A stretch of 64,000 bases of DNA from Dallia pectoralis (Eukaryota; Chordata; Actinopteri; Esociformes; Umbridae): contig CM055748.1 in assembly GCA_029465975.1 (NCBI GenBank), positions 8,390,458 to 8,454,457 on the forward strand. The letters run 5' to 3'. Shown here piece by piece: positions 26,564 to 39,030 of the stretch. A model generated the notes under the pieces. The model saw only the letters and a program-made list of their open reading frames with translations. It did not search any database and was not told where the DNA came from. A program made the position numbers and the translations under genes. The first letter of the stretch is position 1; every line of letters starts with the position of its first letter.

Positions 26564-29500
26564 TCACGAGCTGGCCATGGAACTCTGCTGCACACACACT
26601 CCAGTCATGGGAGACTCCTCCCGGTCCATGCCCTGTCTCATACTCAGATGGTCCTCCGCTAGGTAGTGGGCAGGCCCTGTGTTTGTGCCCATAGGGTATG
26701 CGGGGTGCACTGCCATGCCTGTCTCCTGTCGGGGATTGGAGAAGGCACCCAGCCCCATGCTAAGCCCACCATTGTGCCCAAAGTCCAGGGCACCGGTAGG
26801 CAGGTGGCGGAGCTGATAGGTCTGGTTGCCATGGTTCCCAGTGGAAGAGGAAGATGTGGAGGAAGAGGAGGCCGAGGAAGACAGGGAGGTCATGGACAGA
26901 TGGCCATGCACCACCTCCATGGAGTCCTGTGTGGAGGCGCTGTGTGTAGGGGAGGCGTAGTGCCGTGGGCGGGGCCGGGTGGCCATCACCTGTCCATGGT
27001 GATGATGTGGGTGGGAGTGGGGATGCAGGGCCTTGGGGTGCTGAGGTGGGACATGGAAGGTGGTCTCCTGTACTGGGTGGGTTTCTCCAGCCACCGGCTC
27101 TGGTCCAACACCGCCTCCCCACACCAAAGGGGGAGGGTAAGGCTTTCTTGCCTGCTAGTGCAACATAAGAGAGACATCGAGTGAATCCATGTGACTTTCA
27201 ACACACGTCAAATGCATCCTGGAAAATGTCTTCCATTACATTCCCAGTGCATTAATTTACACATGACATATTATGGTTATTTATTAAACTGGCACTTACA
27301 ACAGCTTTATTTCTAATTTGCTTTGCAATGAATGAGAAGAACATGTCACCTGAGGACAGAGGGTGTCACTGTCGATGGGTGGCAGTGTCGTGCCAAAGTG
27401 CCCTCCACTGTGCAGGTGGTGATGGGTGGGATCTGACCTTGCTCTGCCGCTGGTACTGGTCCCAGACGAACCTCCTATGATAGAGGGCAGAACCTCAGTC
27501 ATATTCTCCAAACACATGTTAAAGACCAATTGTGTTTCAATTTTCATGTCAAAGGTGAAGACAAATACCAATGACCTGGCTTAGCCCTGTCATACACACT
27601 TATGCAACCAGGTTATTGTAAGGGTTTTATTCTTCCCCCTCAAAGATTTCATTTTTTTTTCCGAGTGAGTTGTTCGCGTTGTAGGTCACATTAAAGATGG
27701 AAAAGGTTCTGACATGATTATCTTTATCAAATTATAGTCATATCACAAAAACCTGCCATTTTAAAAGGCGTTTGTCGTTTATATCCTATGTGCCTAAACC
27801 AGAAACTTGTGAGGGCCATTATTTCCCTGACTAATAGTTCAGCCCCAATTTCTATTATAATTCGTGTATGAGGGCCTTTGGGAAGTATACAGATTCCTTT
27901 ACTTAATCTACATTTTGTTGTAAAAACAAATTCTTCCCCAATTATACATTTAATCAACATGGCTTAAGTGGGCCTTAAAAAAAACATTTTTAGATGTGAC
28001 AACCACAATATTCAGATCTAATAATTGTGTAGATAAAGCCAGAAAATGTTACCTGAGCTGGAGGAAGTGCTAGAGGTAGTTCCAGAGGACTGGGACTGCT
28101 CCAGGGCTGGGCTGGTGGACACGCTACTGCTCGTGTTGGTCCCCTCGTCTGCAGTCTTCTTGAAAAAGCTGTGCTGCAGGGCATAGTACGGCTGAATGCG
28201 ACTTTTGGGGTCGTAGTCCAACATCCGCAGAATGAGGTCCTTGAACTTCAAGTAGTCAGCGACAGCATGGCCAGACTCCCCAGCCCGGCGGCCACCTGGG
28301 CCACCAGCTTCCACACCAAGGATGGAGTGGAGCTTCCGAGAAGCTGGAGGCTTATACTGTGGAGAGGAGCATGTTATTGGGCTTAAGTTAAGGACGCACC
28401 GATTGTGAAATTCATGGCCAATACCGATGTTTGAAATAACAGTTTGGCCAACGCCGATACCAATATAGTAAATAATATTGTTATTTATTCCCTCTTATCA
28501 GGCACCTGCTTTCCCCTCCAGTAATTCCTCTTACATAAAGCAAGCCGATGAACGCTTATTCACCATTTTTTTGTTCAAATCTTACACACCATACCGCTCC
28601 ACCACTGACTCCCAGATCTTTAAACTGGGTCCGCAAAATCACTCAACCATGAGAAAAACTAGACAGATTTGCACAAAACCAAATAGCTATGTTCTCAAAC
28701 GCCCTCAGATCTTCTCCAACTGAAACAAAGTCTCAGTTTATAATAGGATCAGAGTTATGAGCAAAAGTCTGGTCCTAACTTTAGGCTATTTTTCATGAGG
28801 CAGTGTCTTTCTAATTTACATGTGAATCGAGGGAAACAATGGAGATGGAGAGCCATTGACCTGAATTTTCTGTTTAAATTTCTTCAAGAATGGGAGATGA
28901 TAAATGCTTTTAGGCCGTGTCTATGTCTGGTATTTTTACACGTTAGTACGCTGTATAAAAGCATTACCAAACTACAACAACATGAATATTTCAAATAATT
29001 TCAACACTAACCCTTTTGCCATCTTTGGTCTTCTTCACGCTCCATGTGCCATCCGATAGCTTCTCAAAGAACTTCCTGGCTTTTGGGGCTAGGTCCATAA
29101 GGTGATTTGGGGGGACGCCGAGAACTTCAACTATTTTATTCATTTGGTCCACCTGAGAATAACAATTTAATTTTGGATCAGTGGTGTTCAAAGTCAAGTT
29201 TGTTTTCTCCTTCAAAACAGAAAAATAAATTAGGTCGCTAAAAACTCTGTCTAAAAAACATGGTACAGAGTACACCGCTTTGTTAAATATCAATGCATGT
29301 ACCAAATTAATCAATTAAAACTAAATTACTAAAATGTGTGTACAGCAAGCTGCTCAAAATCACTGTACCTCATTGGCTCCACTGAAGAGAGGTTCTCCAG
29401 TGTGCATTTCCACCAAGATGCAGCCCAGAGACCACATATCAATAGCCAGATCATAAGGCATTCCCAGCAACACCTCCGGGGAGCGATAAAAACGACTCTG

Positions 29501-32500
29501 GATGTACTGGTATATCTGAGGAAGGAGAGAGTGAATCACAACTTTATTATCACATCAGATAATTTGCGTGATAAATATCAGTGTAACAAAAAATAACAAA
29601 GGGCAGAAGAAAACAATGAAATAAAGGACATCTGTAAAACTTTTTTGCACACTAGATAGCACATCGACATACCCTCTGTCCCAGTTGGCACGAGCTGCCA
29701 AAGTCAACTATCTTGATGGCGCTTCTCTTGGGGTTGCACAGCAGGATGTTCTCTGGCTTCAGGTCACAGTGGATGATGCTGAGCTCGGGCGTGGCGAGAA
29801 ACAGCAGCGCCGTGCACAGCTGCTGAGCGAACTTCCTGGTCAGGTTGAGAGACACTCCGCGGAAGTTGGTGTTCCGCAGCAAGTCATACAGGTTGTAGGA
29901 GAGCATCTCGAACACCAGGCAGAGGTGGTTCCGGAACATGAAGTGACGTTTTAGGTGAACTGGAAACGGGAAACAAAAACAGAAAGGTCTGTCAGTCAAG
30001 CGTAGCCTGAGTCCTAACTCCTTGCTATCCCTGTCTGACCAGGACCTAAGCTTGCGCGCTAAAGCAAGAAGCCACCCTACTGAAGCTAGTGGCCACAAAT
30101 CAGTCTAGCTACTCTAGGTTTTTTTCCCAAAGCCTACTAGTTCCAAGCGTACTAGAGTTTTGCATAGCCACTGTTGGGCCGTACGGACAGTATGAACAGT
30201 AGGCCAGTATAAGGGTCACAAAATAATTTGGCCACACCGTAACATGCCGCTGTAATTGGATTTGAATGCGAAGACATTATATAAATTCGGCTAAAGACAA
30301 CAGAAGTTGGGTTGGTGTTTACAATTTTGTTCCAGGTTGCAGGGTAAACACACAAACTCAATTACTGCCCAAAAAGTGTAACATAAGATGATGCAATAAT
30401 TAGGCAATACAATCCAGCCCTAATCACTGGTTGAAATTTTCTTATTGTGTTCGCTCTTTAGTGTTTCAGAATGTGTATCTGTATCGGCACTTGGTAACGA
30501 CTGCTCATGTAAAAAGGGGTTTATAAATGTTCATTAACAGAATATTGACGTTTAGCTAATAAGCCAAGTTGCTGTAAAGCTTGAGTTCTTCATTAATAGC
30601 GTCAACAGGAACTATAGTTCATTACCTATGTAGTATTTCATCTCAGTGTCATGTTTGTTCATGAGCTCTAGGAGGCGCACTTCAATCTGGGCTTGATTGA
30701 GAAAAGCTTTCTTGTTCTTGATTATCTTGATGGCAACCCACTCCTGCTCTGCACGGTCATAGGCCTTCACAACCTACAGAAAGCAGGACAAGAACACAAG
30801 ACACGTTGCATGTTTTACTCACTCGACACACACTCTTAAACAAAAAGGTTTTCAAGGTGAATATATAGGGCGACGTTAAAATAGTGTACGAAAATCTACC
30901 TGTCCAAATGACCCTTTGCCAATCAAGGAGTCAATCTCATAACGGTCCATCCACTTCTCTCCATTCTTGACGATGTAATCATAGTTGTCATCGTCATAGC
31001 CATCGTTGAAGACCTTCCTCTCTTTCTTGTGACTGGAGTCTTCACCCTGTCCCGTTTGGTGTCGCCGCTTCTTTTTTGCATAATACACCTGATGTAGAGG
31101 AAAGACCCAAAACAGAGACATCAGCAAATGTATTCAACCAATACAGTCGTTTTATATCTGCAAACCCACCAGAGAAATATGAAAAGCCCCCACCCCACAT
31201 CACCAGCGATGAGAACGGGTTTTCTTCTAAAAGCTTTTAGGGTACGGCGGGGCAGTCTCATGGTCAAATAGGTACAAAGAATGGTTGTGCTGACCCTGAG
31301 CAAAGACAGTTAGGCATAATTGCACTCAGGATGTAAATAATTCTTGTTTTGATGTTAACACACAATGCTTCCTTCGAGACAAGTGCAAGACCGTCATGAA
31401 AAACCCTGCAAGAGTAGACAAGGACACTGGAGGGTATCAACCACACACACACTGATGGTTGGCATCATGGAACGTATGCATTACTTTGAGTTGATGAACG
31501 GCACTTTTGCGTGGCAAATTCTGTCAATGTACATCGTGTAAATCAGTTAATGGTTAGGTTACGATGCACTACAAAAGGTAATACGGTATAAAAGCGATAT
31601 GACAAATCTAAACTCAAATGTCATTGAGATAGAAAAAAGGAATAACTTGCTGCCGTCCAGTAAAATTTGGAAAAATGCGTGAACTAGCTCATAAAGCTGA
31701 TCCTAAGGATTTGGCATTAGTAATGTAATGTGAAAATGAACTCCCAGCTACTCTTCATAAAACAGCCACACTGCATCACATAATGTTGCATGTGGCAAAC
31801 ACAGTTTACCACAATATCTCAGCATAAATTACAGAGACTTAAGAAGTTTGGCTTGTCTGTAGAAACTGTCACCAACTATTACAGACACACCATTGAGAGA
31901 GTCGTCTCAAGCTACATTACTGTCGGTTATTGCAGCTGCCCCACTGCTGAACACAAGGCCCTCTTGAGGGTGGTTAAGTCAGCAGAACTTATTATGGGCT
32001 ACAATCTCCCTTTAAGGAAAGACATATACCATACACAATGCCTAAAGACAGCGCTGACCATAAAAAAAACTAAAGCCACCCAGGCTATGTTCTGTTCACA
32101 CTGAAGCAGTCTAGTAGACAATTCACGAGCACCAGGGCATGGTCTACCTGACTCACAAACAGTTTTCACTTACAGACTTCTCCGGGGATAAAAATTGATT
32201 AATGGACATTTTCGAGCTCTGGTCACTTTCCATGTCCATTCAATGTGCATGAATACTTTTGAATGTAACATATATATGCACTACTAGCGATCAATCAAAT
32301 TTAAATGAATCCAATATATTTTATGAAGACCTTTCAAAAACGACAGTTGTCACAAAGTGCATTTACAAACATTAATCTTGCCCATATTACTAATTTATTC
32401 ACTTGCTACTAGTTTTTATTGTTCGTATATTATCCGCAATAACTGAATTCCACCACCACTTCCATGGTATGGTCTATGCAATAAACGGTTTGGTATGTAG

Positions 32501-35500
32501 AGTCACCCAAAAATTAACAATAAAGAAACAACCAACAAACAAATACTAAAACTACTCTACAGCGAAGCCATCTAAATGTCCATAAATGCTTCAGCCTGCT
32601 CTCAAAGTAATAGTTGCCTCACTTAGTATTTCTGGTGATATAATCAACAGGAGTTATTTGGGATGGGGTCATAGTATCGTGCCCCTGTCTACTTCTGAAA
32701 TGGAAGCTACAAATCCAATGCATGACTTTTGGTTGTGTTTTGGGTGTTTAATAAAAATTGATTGATCAGTTACTGAAGATGTTTCATTGCAATAGGAATG
32801 TACACTAGATCAAATAGCCCATACATGTGCTGAAGGTGCCTATGTTTTCTGCTGTTCGCTACAGCTGGTCTGACATGTTTTCAAGGCAGTGGGTGGTAGA
32901 ACATCCCTTGAGGCAGCCAAACTGTTTAGGGAGATTATCTGTTTTAAATATCCACCGTTACCAATTTACATTACTTACTGCCATTTACAGAGAGAAAACC
33001 ACTGACCACTTAGCCTGATGCTGGACTAGAACCGATTGAATTAGTTTTCTTCTGAGTGTGATAGTTACAGAATGAAACATGAAATATGATTAATTCAAAC
33101 CAAAGGCTGATGTTTCAAGCATTTTTTTGTTGTTGTTAGTTGCTGTAATTGACATTAACATGGAAAAATCTCCCAAAAGAAGAATCCAAGAATCAATAGA
33201 CTGTCCTCTTACAGCAAGTTTCAGAAGAGTCCCAAAGGCTACCTCTATGAATTGGGAGCTTGTTTCAACAAATTATCTATGGATAAAACTGAAGTTAAGC
33301 TGCTCTAAAGGAGTGAAATAGTTATAAGTCAATTGTAATGATATTTAATTGAGCAACAGATCCTAGTAGAATTAGCAAACAATCATAATTTCTTTCAATT
33401 TCAAATAACCAAAATGTACATACCTACCATACACAGATAGTCAGTGCTTCAAATCCCTTCATTAAGTAAAAAAGTTAGAACTATTTAGGAATGTTTTTCT
33501 ACTCCTGTGAAAAAACTCAATATTTCTGATCCCATATCTCTAGTGAGCATTTCTCTATTTTAAAAGCATTTCCTAAACTAATTAGCCAGAACAACAGTTA
33601 GATGATATTGTTGAAACCTATACCGTACAGTGGATTCCTGCTTTTTGCATGGGAGAGGTAAAAGTGCATAGAGGGCAGGCTCCATAAAAGATGGCCTCTT
33701 CCTGCTCTCCAAGAGTCATGTGCGATTGTTTATATTAACTTTTAGGAGATAAAGCAAATGCCATTGAGATACTTAAACACCTACAAGGGAATAAAACAAA
33801 ACCAATCTCACCTCATTTATGTGTTTATAGGTTTTGATAAGGTCTATGGAGAGCTTCCGCAGGGGAGCCAAAGTAGGGTCACGAAAGCACTGGGGCATGT
33901 GCCTCTGTATCAACAAATCACAAGAAGAAAATAATATTAATATCAGACAATAAAATAATAAGTCTGTCAAATGTGTGATTTGCTTTCGGACTATGTGTAT
34001 CAAATCGTAAGGTTTGGGCCATGTGTGCAGTTTATGTACCGGGTTGGCAGTGAGCTGTTGAGTCTGTTCGCTGTACGGTACGACCGCAGCAGTTTGGTCA
34101 GTGCTCGGCTGATGGCGGTCACTGTACTGCTGGTGCGTATGGGGCATTGGAGCAGCCATCTGAAGACCAGCAGCGTGGAAAGAAAAAGAGGGCGCAAGCC
34201 GGACGGACGAAGGTTTGCATGCTGAAGTCTCCCCTCCTGAAAGAAATCAACATTGACATGACTTAATTCAGAATGAAAATGACATTATATGAACTCCTCC
34301 TGAATAAGAGGTTATATGAACACACACGCGCACACACACACGCATCTAAAGGTGTACACAGTTCAAAAAAATGAGTTTAAGCCTTTAAATAACAATGACA
34401 ATCAACTATATGTACTAAACATTTATACTTATACATTAGTGTAATTTGCATCATATTGACAAGAGTAAAAAGACACAGCCTAGGTCTCTCTTACGGCAAA
34501 ATAGTGTGATTATTCAAACGATTTATATTGAGCATGTTTGTTGCCTGTGCATACATGAGGGGGTGCTGACAGAACTGCCTCTTTGTATTGGCATGGTTTA
34601 TATCGTTTAAACTAAATTTAGGTCATTTTATATTGCGTATATAATAAAAACAAATTAATATCAAAATATGTACATTAAAATGATATATAAAATACAAGCA
34701 TTCAATCTTTGCAATCAGAAAAATAGCTAAACAGTATCACATGAAAATGTTACATCTATACACAGCGAGCAGGGAATCCTCATTCTCTTTATGTGAAAAG
34801 GAATCAGAAAATTATTAAATAGCATGTTCATCTATCAGCATCTCTCACCAGACAACACAATTCAACAGCGCTACACAGTAACCACTACTCTGAATCCCAG
34901 CAACAGCACCTAATTAGCATAGCCTATCACCACAGAGATACAGCGTGATTTGGCAAGCCCATCAATGCACAGGCCAATCACAAGGCAGTATGCAAATAGC
35001 CTACTTTTGTTGCCAGGGCAGAGCAGCTCCCATTTTCCAATGAGAAAACAAGAAATAAACAAGAAATAAAATTGAACTTTGGCACACTTAGAGGCTGCTT
35101 TAACACACTAGAGCCTGACAGCAAAATAGCAGCCTAGCCCAAAACCAGCTCCCATCTAAAAAAAAACTAGAAACAGAGCTGACCCAACTGAGGAAGAAAA
35201 CTGATTCTGACATAAAGAGAATATATAAATCAAGATGTAAAGTACCTACTTTCCATGAGAATCGGGCTTATGTCATCAAATTGTAATATGCTTTGTGTGA
35301 AATGGTATAGAAAAAAATATTAACTGATATAAGGGTTACTTAGGTGGGAATCTGACAGAAACACGGTAGCCTATACCAAGTACATATCACAAAATAACAA
35401 TAATATTTTTCTGAAAAATCTATAATTTGTGACAATGTAATAATATTAAGGCATTTTGCAAATTATTCCTTAATACATTTGGGACTGGGATGGACAGGTC

Positions 35501-36015
35501 AAAACTGCTCTTTGTGTAACGGTTCAATAACAATGCATTTTCTATGTCCAATATATATATGACTAACTGGAATTTCATTCTTTCCCACTTTCTTGGCTGA
35601 CATCTTGATGTGCAAAACGGTTCTATTTTAAACTTCACTCTATTAAGTAAGCTTAATAATGCAACTGAAATCTGAAGGAAATGCACTGTAACGGTTGAAA
35701 AGACAACATGTAGCAATAAAGGATTTAAAGGGACATTATATAAACGTGGAAAGTTAACACATAACATGAATCCTACAGTCACTGACAAAATTGTGCTAGG
35801 AATGTTTCAACTTTTGTCAAAATGCTTATGTGCCTCTCAGAATGAATTAAGCTAAAAAAGAAAGAAAGTTGTTCATAAGTAAGATGGTAACTTCTTAACA
35901 GATTTTCCAATGGCCTAGGCAATAAAAGATAATGTAAGTTAATTAGTAAAAAAACTAAGGCTGCCTCCCAACCAAAGAGTAAAGACTTCAGATATTGCTG
36001 CTAACCTGGATGCAT
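26564..36015 (-). CDS. dyrk1a: Dual-specificity tyrosine-regulated kinase 1A, complete coding region
   Basis: DYRK1A self-phosphorylates on tyrosine and then phosphorylates Ser/Thr targets in nucleus and cytoplasm; it is dosage-sensitive in brain development. Eleven coding exons join in phase: 36006-36015, 34040-34236, 33812-33904, 30900-31088, 30626-30773, 29673-29959, 29369-29515, 29012-29152, 28053-28356, 27350-27474 and 26564-27151, giving 742 residues (human 763). The first coding exon holds only MHP plus one base, like human MHT. Seen in order: SACKPSSVRLAPSFSFHAAG, the nuclear signal KKKRRHQ (about 104-110), the DH box NDGYDDDNYDYIVKNGEKW, ATP loop GKGSFGQ (157-163), lysine motif VAIKIIK, HCDLKPEN (276-283), DFG (298-300), the activation tyrosines YQY (310-312), then a His-rich and a Ser/Thr-rich tail ending MASS. 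The poly-His run is short, and the Glu expected between KDGKR and YKPP is absent. Paralogue a or b cannot be assigned. Confidence 0.97.
28381..28475. repeat. Short degenerate interspersed repeat in dyrk1a intron
   Basis: The stretch with gacgcaccgattgtgaaatt and ccgataccaatatag resembles a dispersed fish repeat built on the words ccgatacc and gattgtgaaatt. It begins about 25 bases upstream of the acceptor of the 28053-28356 exon. The family is uncertain. Confidence 0.4.
31089..33811 (-). other. dyrk1a intron before the kinase-domain exons
   Basis: A GT-AG intron of about 2.7 kb. It holds a LINE relic at about 31800-32170, listed separately. The rest is AT-rich and shows no exon. Confidence 0.8.
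31800..32170 (+). mobile_element. Rex1-type LINE 3' coding relic
   Basis: The plus-strand frame from 31790 to 32101 reads QHKLQRLKKFGLSVETVTNY, ERVVSSYITVGYCSC and KSAELIMGYNLPLRKDIYHT. These match the C-terminal region of Rex1-like fish LINE reverse transcriptases in order. The following 60 bases (caattcacgagcaccagggc) fit the end of that ORF after a frameshift. It is antisense to dyrk1a and 5'-truncated, as is typical of LINE copies. Confidence 0.72.
34237..36005 (-). other. dyrk1a intron after the first coding exon
   Basis: A GT-AG intron of 1.77 kb between the MHP exon and the second coding exon. It includes a CA-rich tract at about 34318-34345 and a higher-complexity segment at 34850-35040 with an octamer motif ATGCAAAT at 34990-34997. 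No exon was seen. Confidence 0.8.
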
Positions 36016-36075
36016 CGTCTCCTGTAAAATGTCATATCATCCTGGAAGGAGAGTCCAGCAGCAAAACACAACCCA
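36006..36075 (-). other. dyrk1a: dyrk1a first coding exon with 5' UTR part
   Basis: The coding part is 36006-36015. The acceptor inferred on the minus strand is TTTATAG at 36076-36082, which gives 60 bases of 5' UTR. A two-codon upstream ORF (ATG ATA TGA) starts about 24 bases before the main ATG. The main start sits in the context ACGATGC. Confidence 0.55.
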
Positions 36076-37517
36076 CTATAAAGAACAAAAAGAAATCAGT
36101 ATCATTGATTTTGCATTTAAGGTGGAATTTGGAAGAAAAAAGGGGAAAGACTTTGCAAAAACACTGCAAGGCTTAAAGTGACCCATGTAAAAATAGTATT
36201 AAAAATGTATTGAAAAATATTTACACAAACGGAAAGCTCTACCGCCAAAAACAATCCACAATTCCCAGTCAGTCACCATGACTTTGTACTTCTTGATTAT
36301 GTACTTCATTGTATAAGATTACTTTACATCAGATCTGTTGTGGTTCAGACAGTAGCCATCCCAATAAGGTGAAGTTACATTGACCACTGTGATGGAACAA
36401 GTAAAACTACACATGACCATTTGGAAAGTCTAGGCTCACAATCATAATCCTGCACTTCAATTAACTTCTTATCACTGTAATGAAGATGGCCAAATAATGC
36501 ATCCACAACATAACAACTAACTAAATACAACAAGTTTGCAAGCCAAAGCATCTCCATTGAGCAAATGTAAGCAAAGCTACACTACACACGTTTTGAAACA
36601 ATTCATTTGAAATCATTTAGACTTATGGCTGTGATAATTCCAACTGTTCTAACAACCATAAGCACAGTCCGCTTAAACCAATACACAATGCACCTCCAAA
36701 ACATAGTTAGACTAAGTACCATAAGATTCAAGCATTTCCCGTTTTCAGGACCACTTCTGGACAGTTCCTTCACTGGTTATTATTGGGTCAAGGCATGAAC
36801 ACAGGCCTACCTAGATTGATATAGCGTTATAATACGAACAGCATGTAGTAAGCGTAACATCTATAAGTCTACATTAATACAAATTAGTCACTATTCAACC
36901 CCGTGACCTTTATTGTTTAAAACATTAGTAGGCTGACGTTAAAGGCCATTGTCTAGACCAAGAACAGGCTGTCAATTTCTGAAATGAAGGAATTGGTAAC
37001 TAGTGTTAGCTAGCTATCTACTTACAAGTGATGGAGTATTTCTCGTCATGGTTTGAATTTTGAAAGCAAATCATCGGCTTAATTTAACGTGTGGCATCTC
37101 TAGAGCAAAATGTCAGTGGCGTGGTCTTCGTTTAATGGCGAAAAATACCAGCTACAGTAGATCCCTAGTTACCCTTCTAGCCTAGTAACGTTAGCAAGCA
37201 AATCTCGATCACTCCTCTCGACGGAGTGAGTGAGTGGAGAGTGACGATATGTTCTGCGAGTGTGAGATGTGTGAGCGTGAAACTAGTGTGGGGCCTTGTT
37301 AGCTAACGTTACGTTAACGTTATGCGACCAGCTAACTAGGTGCCTGCCTAACTACCAAGCCAATAATACCCGATATGGCCCCGAATTGTGCCAAGAACGT
37401 GAGCCATCAACGTACAGTACATTAACGCACAGGTAGTTGTGTGCTGAAATAACGCCAACTACCACGTATATTTGCCCCTGGCCTTCACAGTATCGCAAGT
37501 TGGTCACTTCGACAACA
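36076..37517 (-). other. dyrk1a 5' UTR intron
   Basis: Presumed intron between the untranslated first exon and the first coding exon. A possible alternative donor (CACTT before GTAAGTAG on the minus strand) is near 37026, so an alternative first exon may lie just above it. CpG content rises from about 37100. Confidence 0.4.
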
Positions 37518-37703
37518 CTGACAATAAACGTCGTTAACGTCACAATAGTTATCGACAATAGTTACACTAGTAACGTTAGTGTTGATTGGACCAACGAACA
37601 TTTTGCAACTGACAATAAATGTCGTTAACGTCACAATAGTTATCGACAGTTGTTACCCTGGTAACGTTTGCGTTGATTGGACCAACGAACATCTTTTTGC
37701 AAC
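37518..37703. repeat. 91-bp tandem duplication with inverted CCAAT boxes
   Basis: Two adjacent copies, 37518-37608 and 37609-37703. They share ctgacaataaa, gtcgttaacgtcacaatag and gttgattggaccaacgaac, with scattered substitutions. Each copy has an ATTGG (inverted CCAAT, the NF-Y core) and the palindrome cgttaacg. It lies in the CpG-rich 5' region of dyrk1a. Confidence 0.9.
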
Positions 37704-38187
37704 TGGCACAAACGTTAACGTAGCTAGTAGCACTTTGACGGAGTAGCAGCGTCCGTCTATGTTACTTAGTTAGCCAACGGTAGGCAGTTAACCTTGATTG
37801 TAATACTGGGTAATTTGTACAACATGCCAACTCAAAATGTACACGTTATAACGATCCATTTAGTTACCCACCTACGTCTAACGTTAATTACACTAACAGT
37901 CTAGCGGACATGTAAGCCAATCAGCCGTACTGCTAAATAACTAACCATGTTAATAGCACATCATATGTAATTTTACCTACATTACACCGACATGATCCGG
38001 TCAATGTATCGTGGTTGCTGATTATTAGCTGGCTGCTGCTAACAAATATGACCGCAACAAGCAGCTAGCTACAGTAAGTTACATTGGCTTGACGGCGAAA
38101 TATTTAACGCCAAATAGCCGCAGAAACGCACAGTAACTATATACACACACACAGCACGTAATTAGATTACGACAAGGGAGGACTCAC

Positions 38188-38350
38188 CTCTGATGGCACG
38201 ATCTTCATTTAAAGTCAAATAACCAGTAAGATGAGGCAACGTATCCAGGTTTGAGTTTCTCCACTCCCCAGCTAACGTTAGCGTTAGCAGTCACCCCGAT
38301 TCCCGTAACGCGAAGATGGTCTCCTCCACTGTGGCCAGCCAAGTCAAAAA
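38188..38350 (-). promoter_or_regulatory. dyrk1a untranslated first exon and promoter, approximate
   Basis: A strong donor on the minus strand (ATCAGAG before GTGAGTCC) sits at 38186-38187. Above it the DNA is CpG-rich (cccgattcccgtaacgcgaa at about 38297-38316). This fits the untranslated first exon of dyrk1a, but its upstream end and the transcription start cannot be fixed by eye. Confidence 0.45.
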
Positions 38351-38739
38351 TAATGGCCACCTAGGTGAACTTATTGAGGACAAAATGCGTCCGCAGAAAT
38401 CCAAAGACCATCAGTGGATGTCTAGTAAACGCCAACTATGTCATTGCATTAGGAAGATAACGTGCTACCTGACTAGCTTAACGAACGTGGATAACTAGCA
38501 CAGGTAGCCAGTAGGATTCAGTAGTGTAGCTATTAGCTAACGCTAACTACCGAGCAACAGCAATTCAACCGCTTAATAAATGTTGTGGCATTCCGACTGT
38601 TCGTCTTCTTCACAAGTTCAACGCGAAAAAACGCACGTTTGCAATCACAACGAAAAACAACGACGACGACATCAAAAAAAAGGTGAAACTAATATGCTGC
38701 CCTGGCAGACAGGATTATTTTGGACAATTATTTGTATGT

Positions 38740-39030
38740 CAATTTTCACAAAATGGCGCGCGTTCCAAACCTGCGCAGTGAACCGGCCCGGTAACGTAGA
38801 CCAGAGACTCGGGCAGGCGCGAGTAGGTGTGTAGCTTCGCCTGAATAAACTGAAACTACGCTAGATCGTTTGCCTTTTGAATTTTTTAATCCGCACAATT
38901 CGACACATTGTTTTCGTCATGAATGTAAACGGTTTGTCCGGTGATTTCATTATTCCGGCGGGAAAGGAGAACATTTCAAAAGAATCGGCAGTCAAAAAAC
39001 CTTCTGACAAAATGGCGATGGCCTGAGCTG
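38740..39030. promoter_or_regulatory. CpG-rich segment with two YY1-type motifs
   Basis: Two exact AAAATGGCG words, the YY1-type core often near transcription starts, at 38750-38758 and 39009-39017. Between them are cctgcgcagtgaaccggccc and caggcgcgagtag, both CpG-rich. It could be the distal dyrk1a promoter or the promoter of a divergent transcript. Confidence 0.4.
38919..39026 (+). CDS. Possible 35-residue protein, unrecognised
   Basis: ATG at 38919 to TGA at 39024-39026. It begins MNVNGLSGDFIIPAGKEN and continues with Lys/Ser-rich sequence to DKMAMA. It sits in CpG-rich promoter-like DNA and diverges from dyrk1a. I recognise no family. A chance ORF of this length is quite possible, and it could instead be part of a 5' exon. 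Confidence 0.2.
   Translation: MNVNGLSGDFIIPAGKENISKESAVKKPSDKMAMA

Noticed and set aside
26666..27184. 172-codon plus-strand ORF
   Set aside because: It overlaps the dyrk1a last exon in antisense and has no recognisable features.
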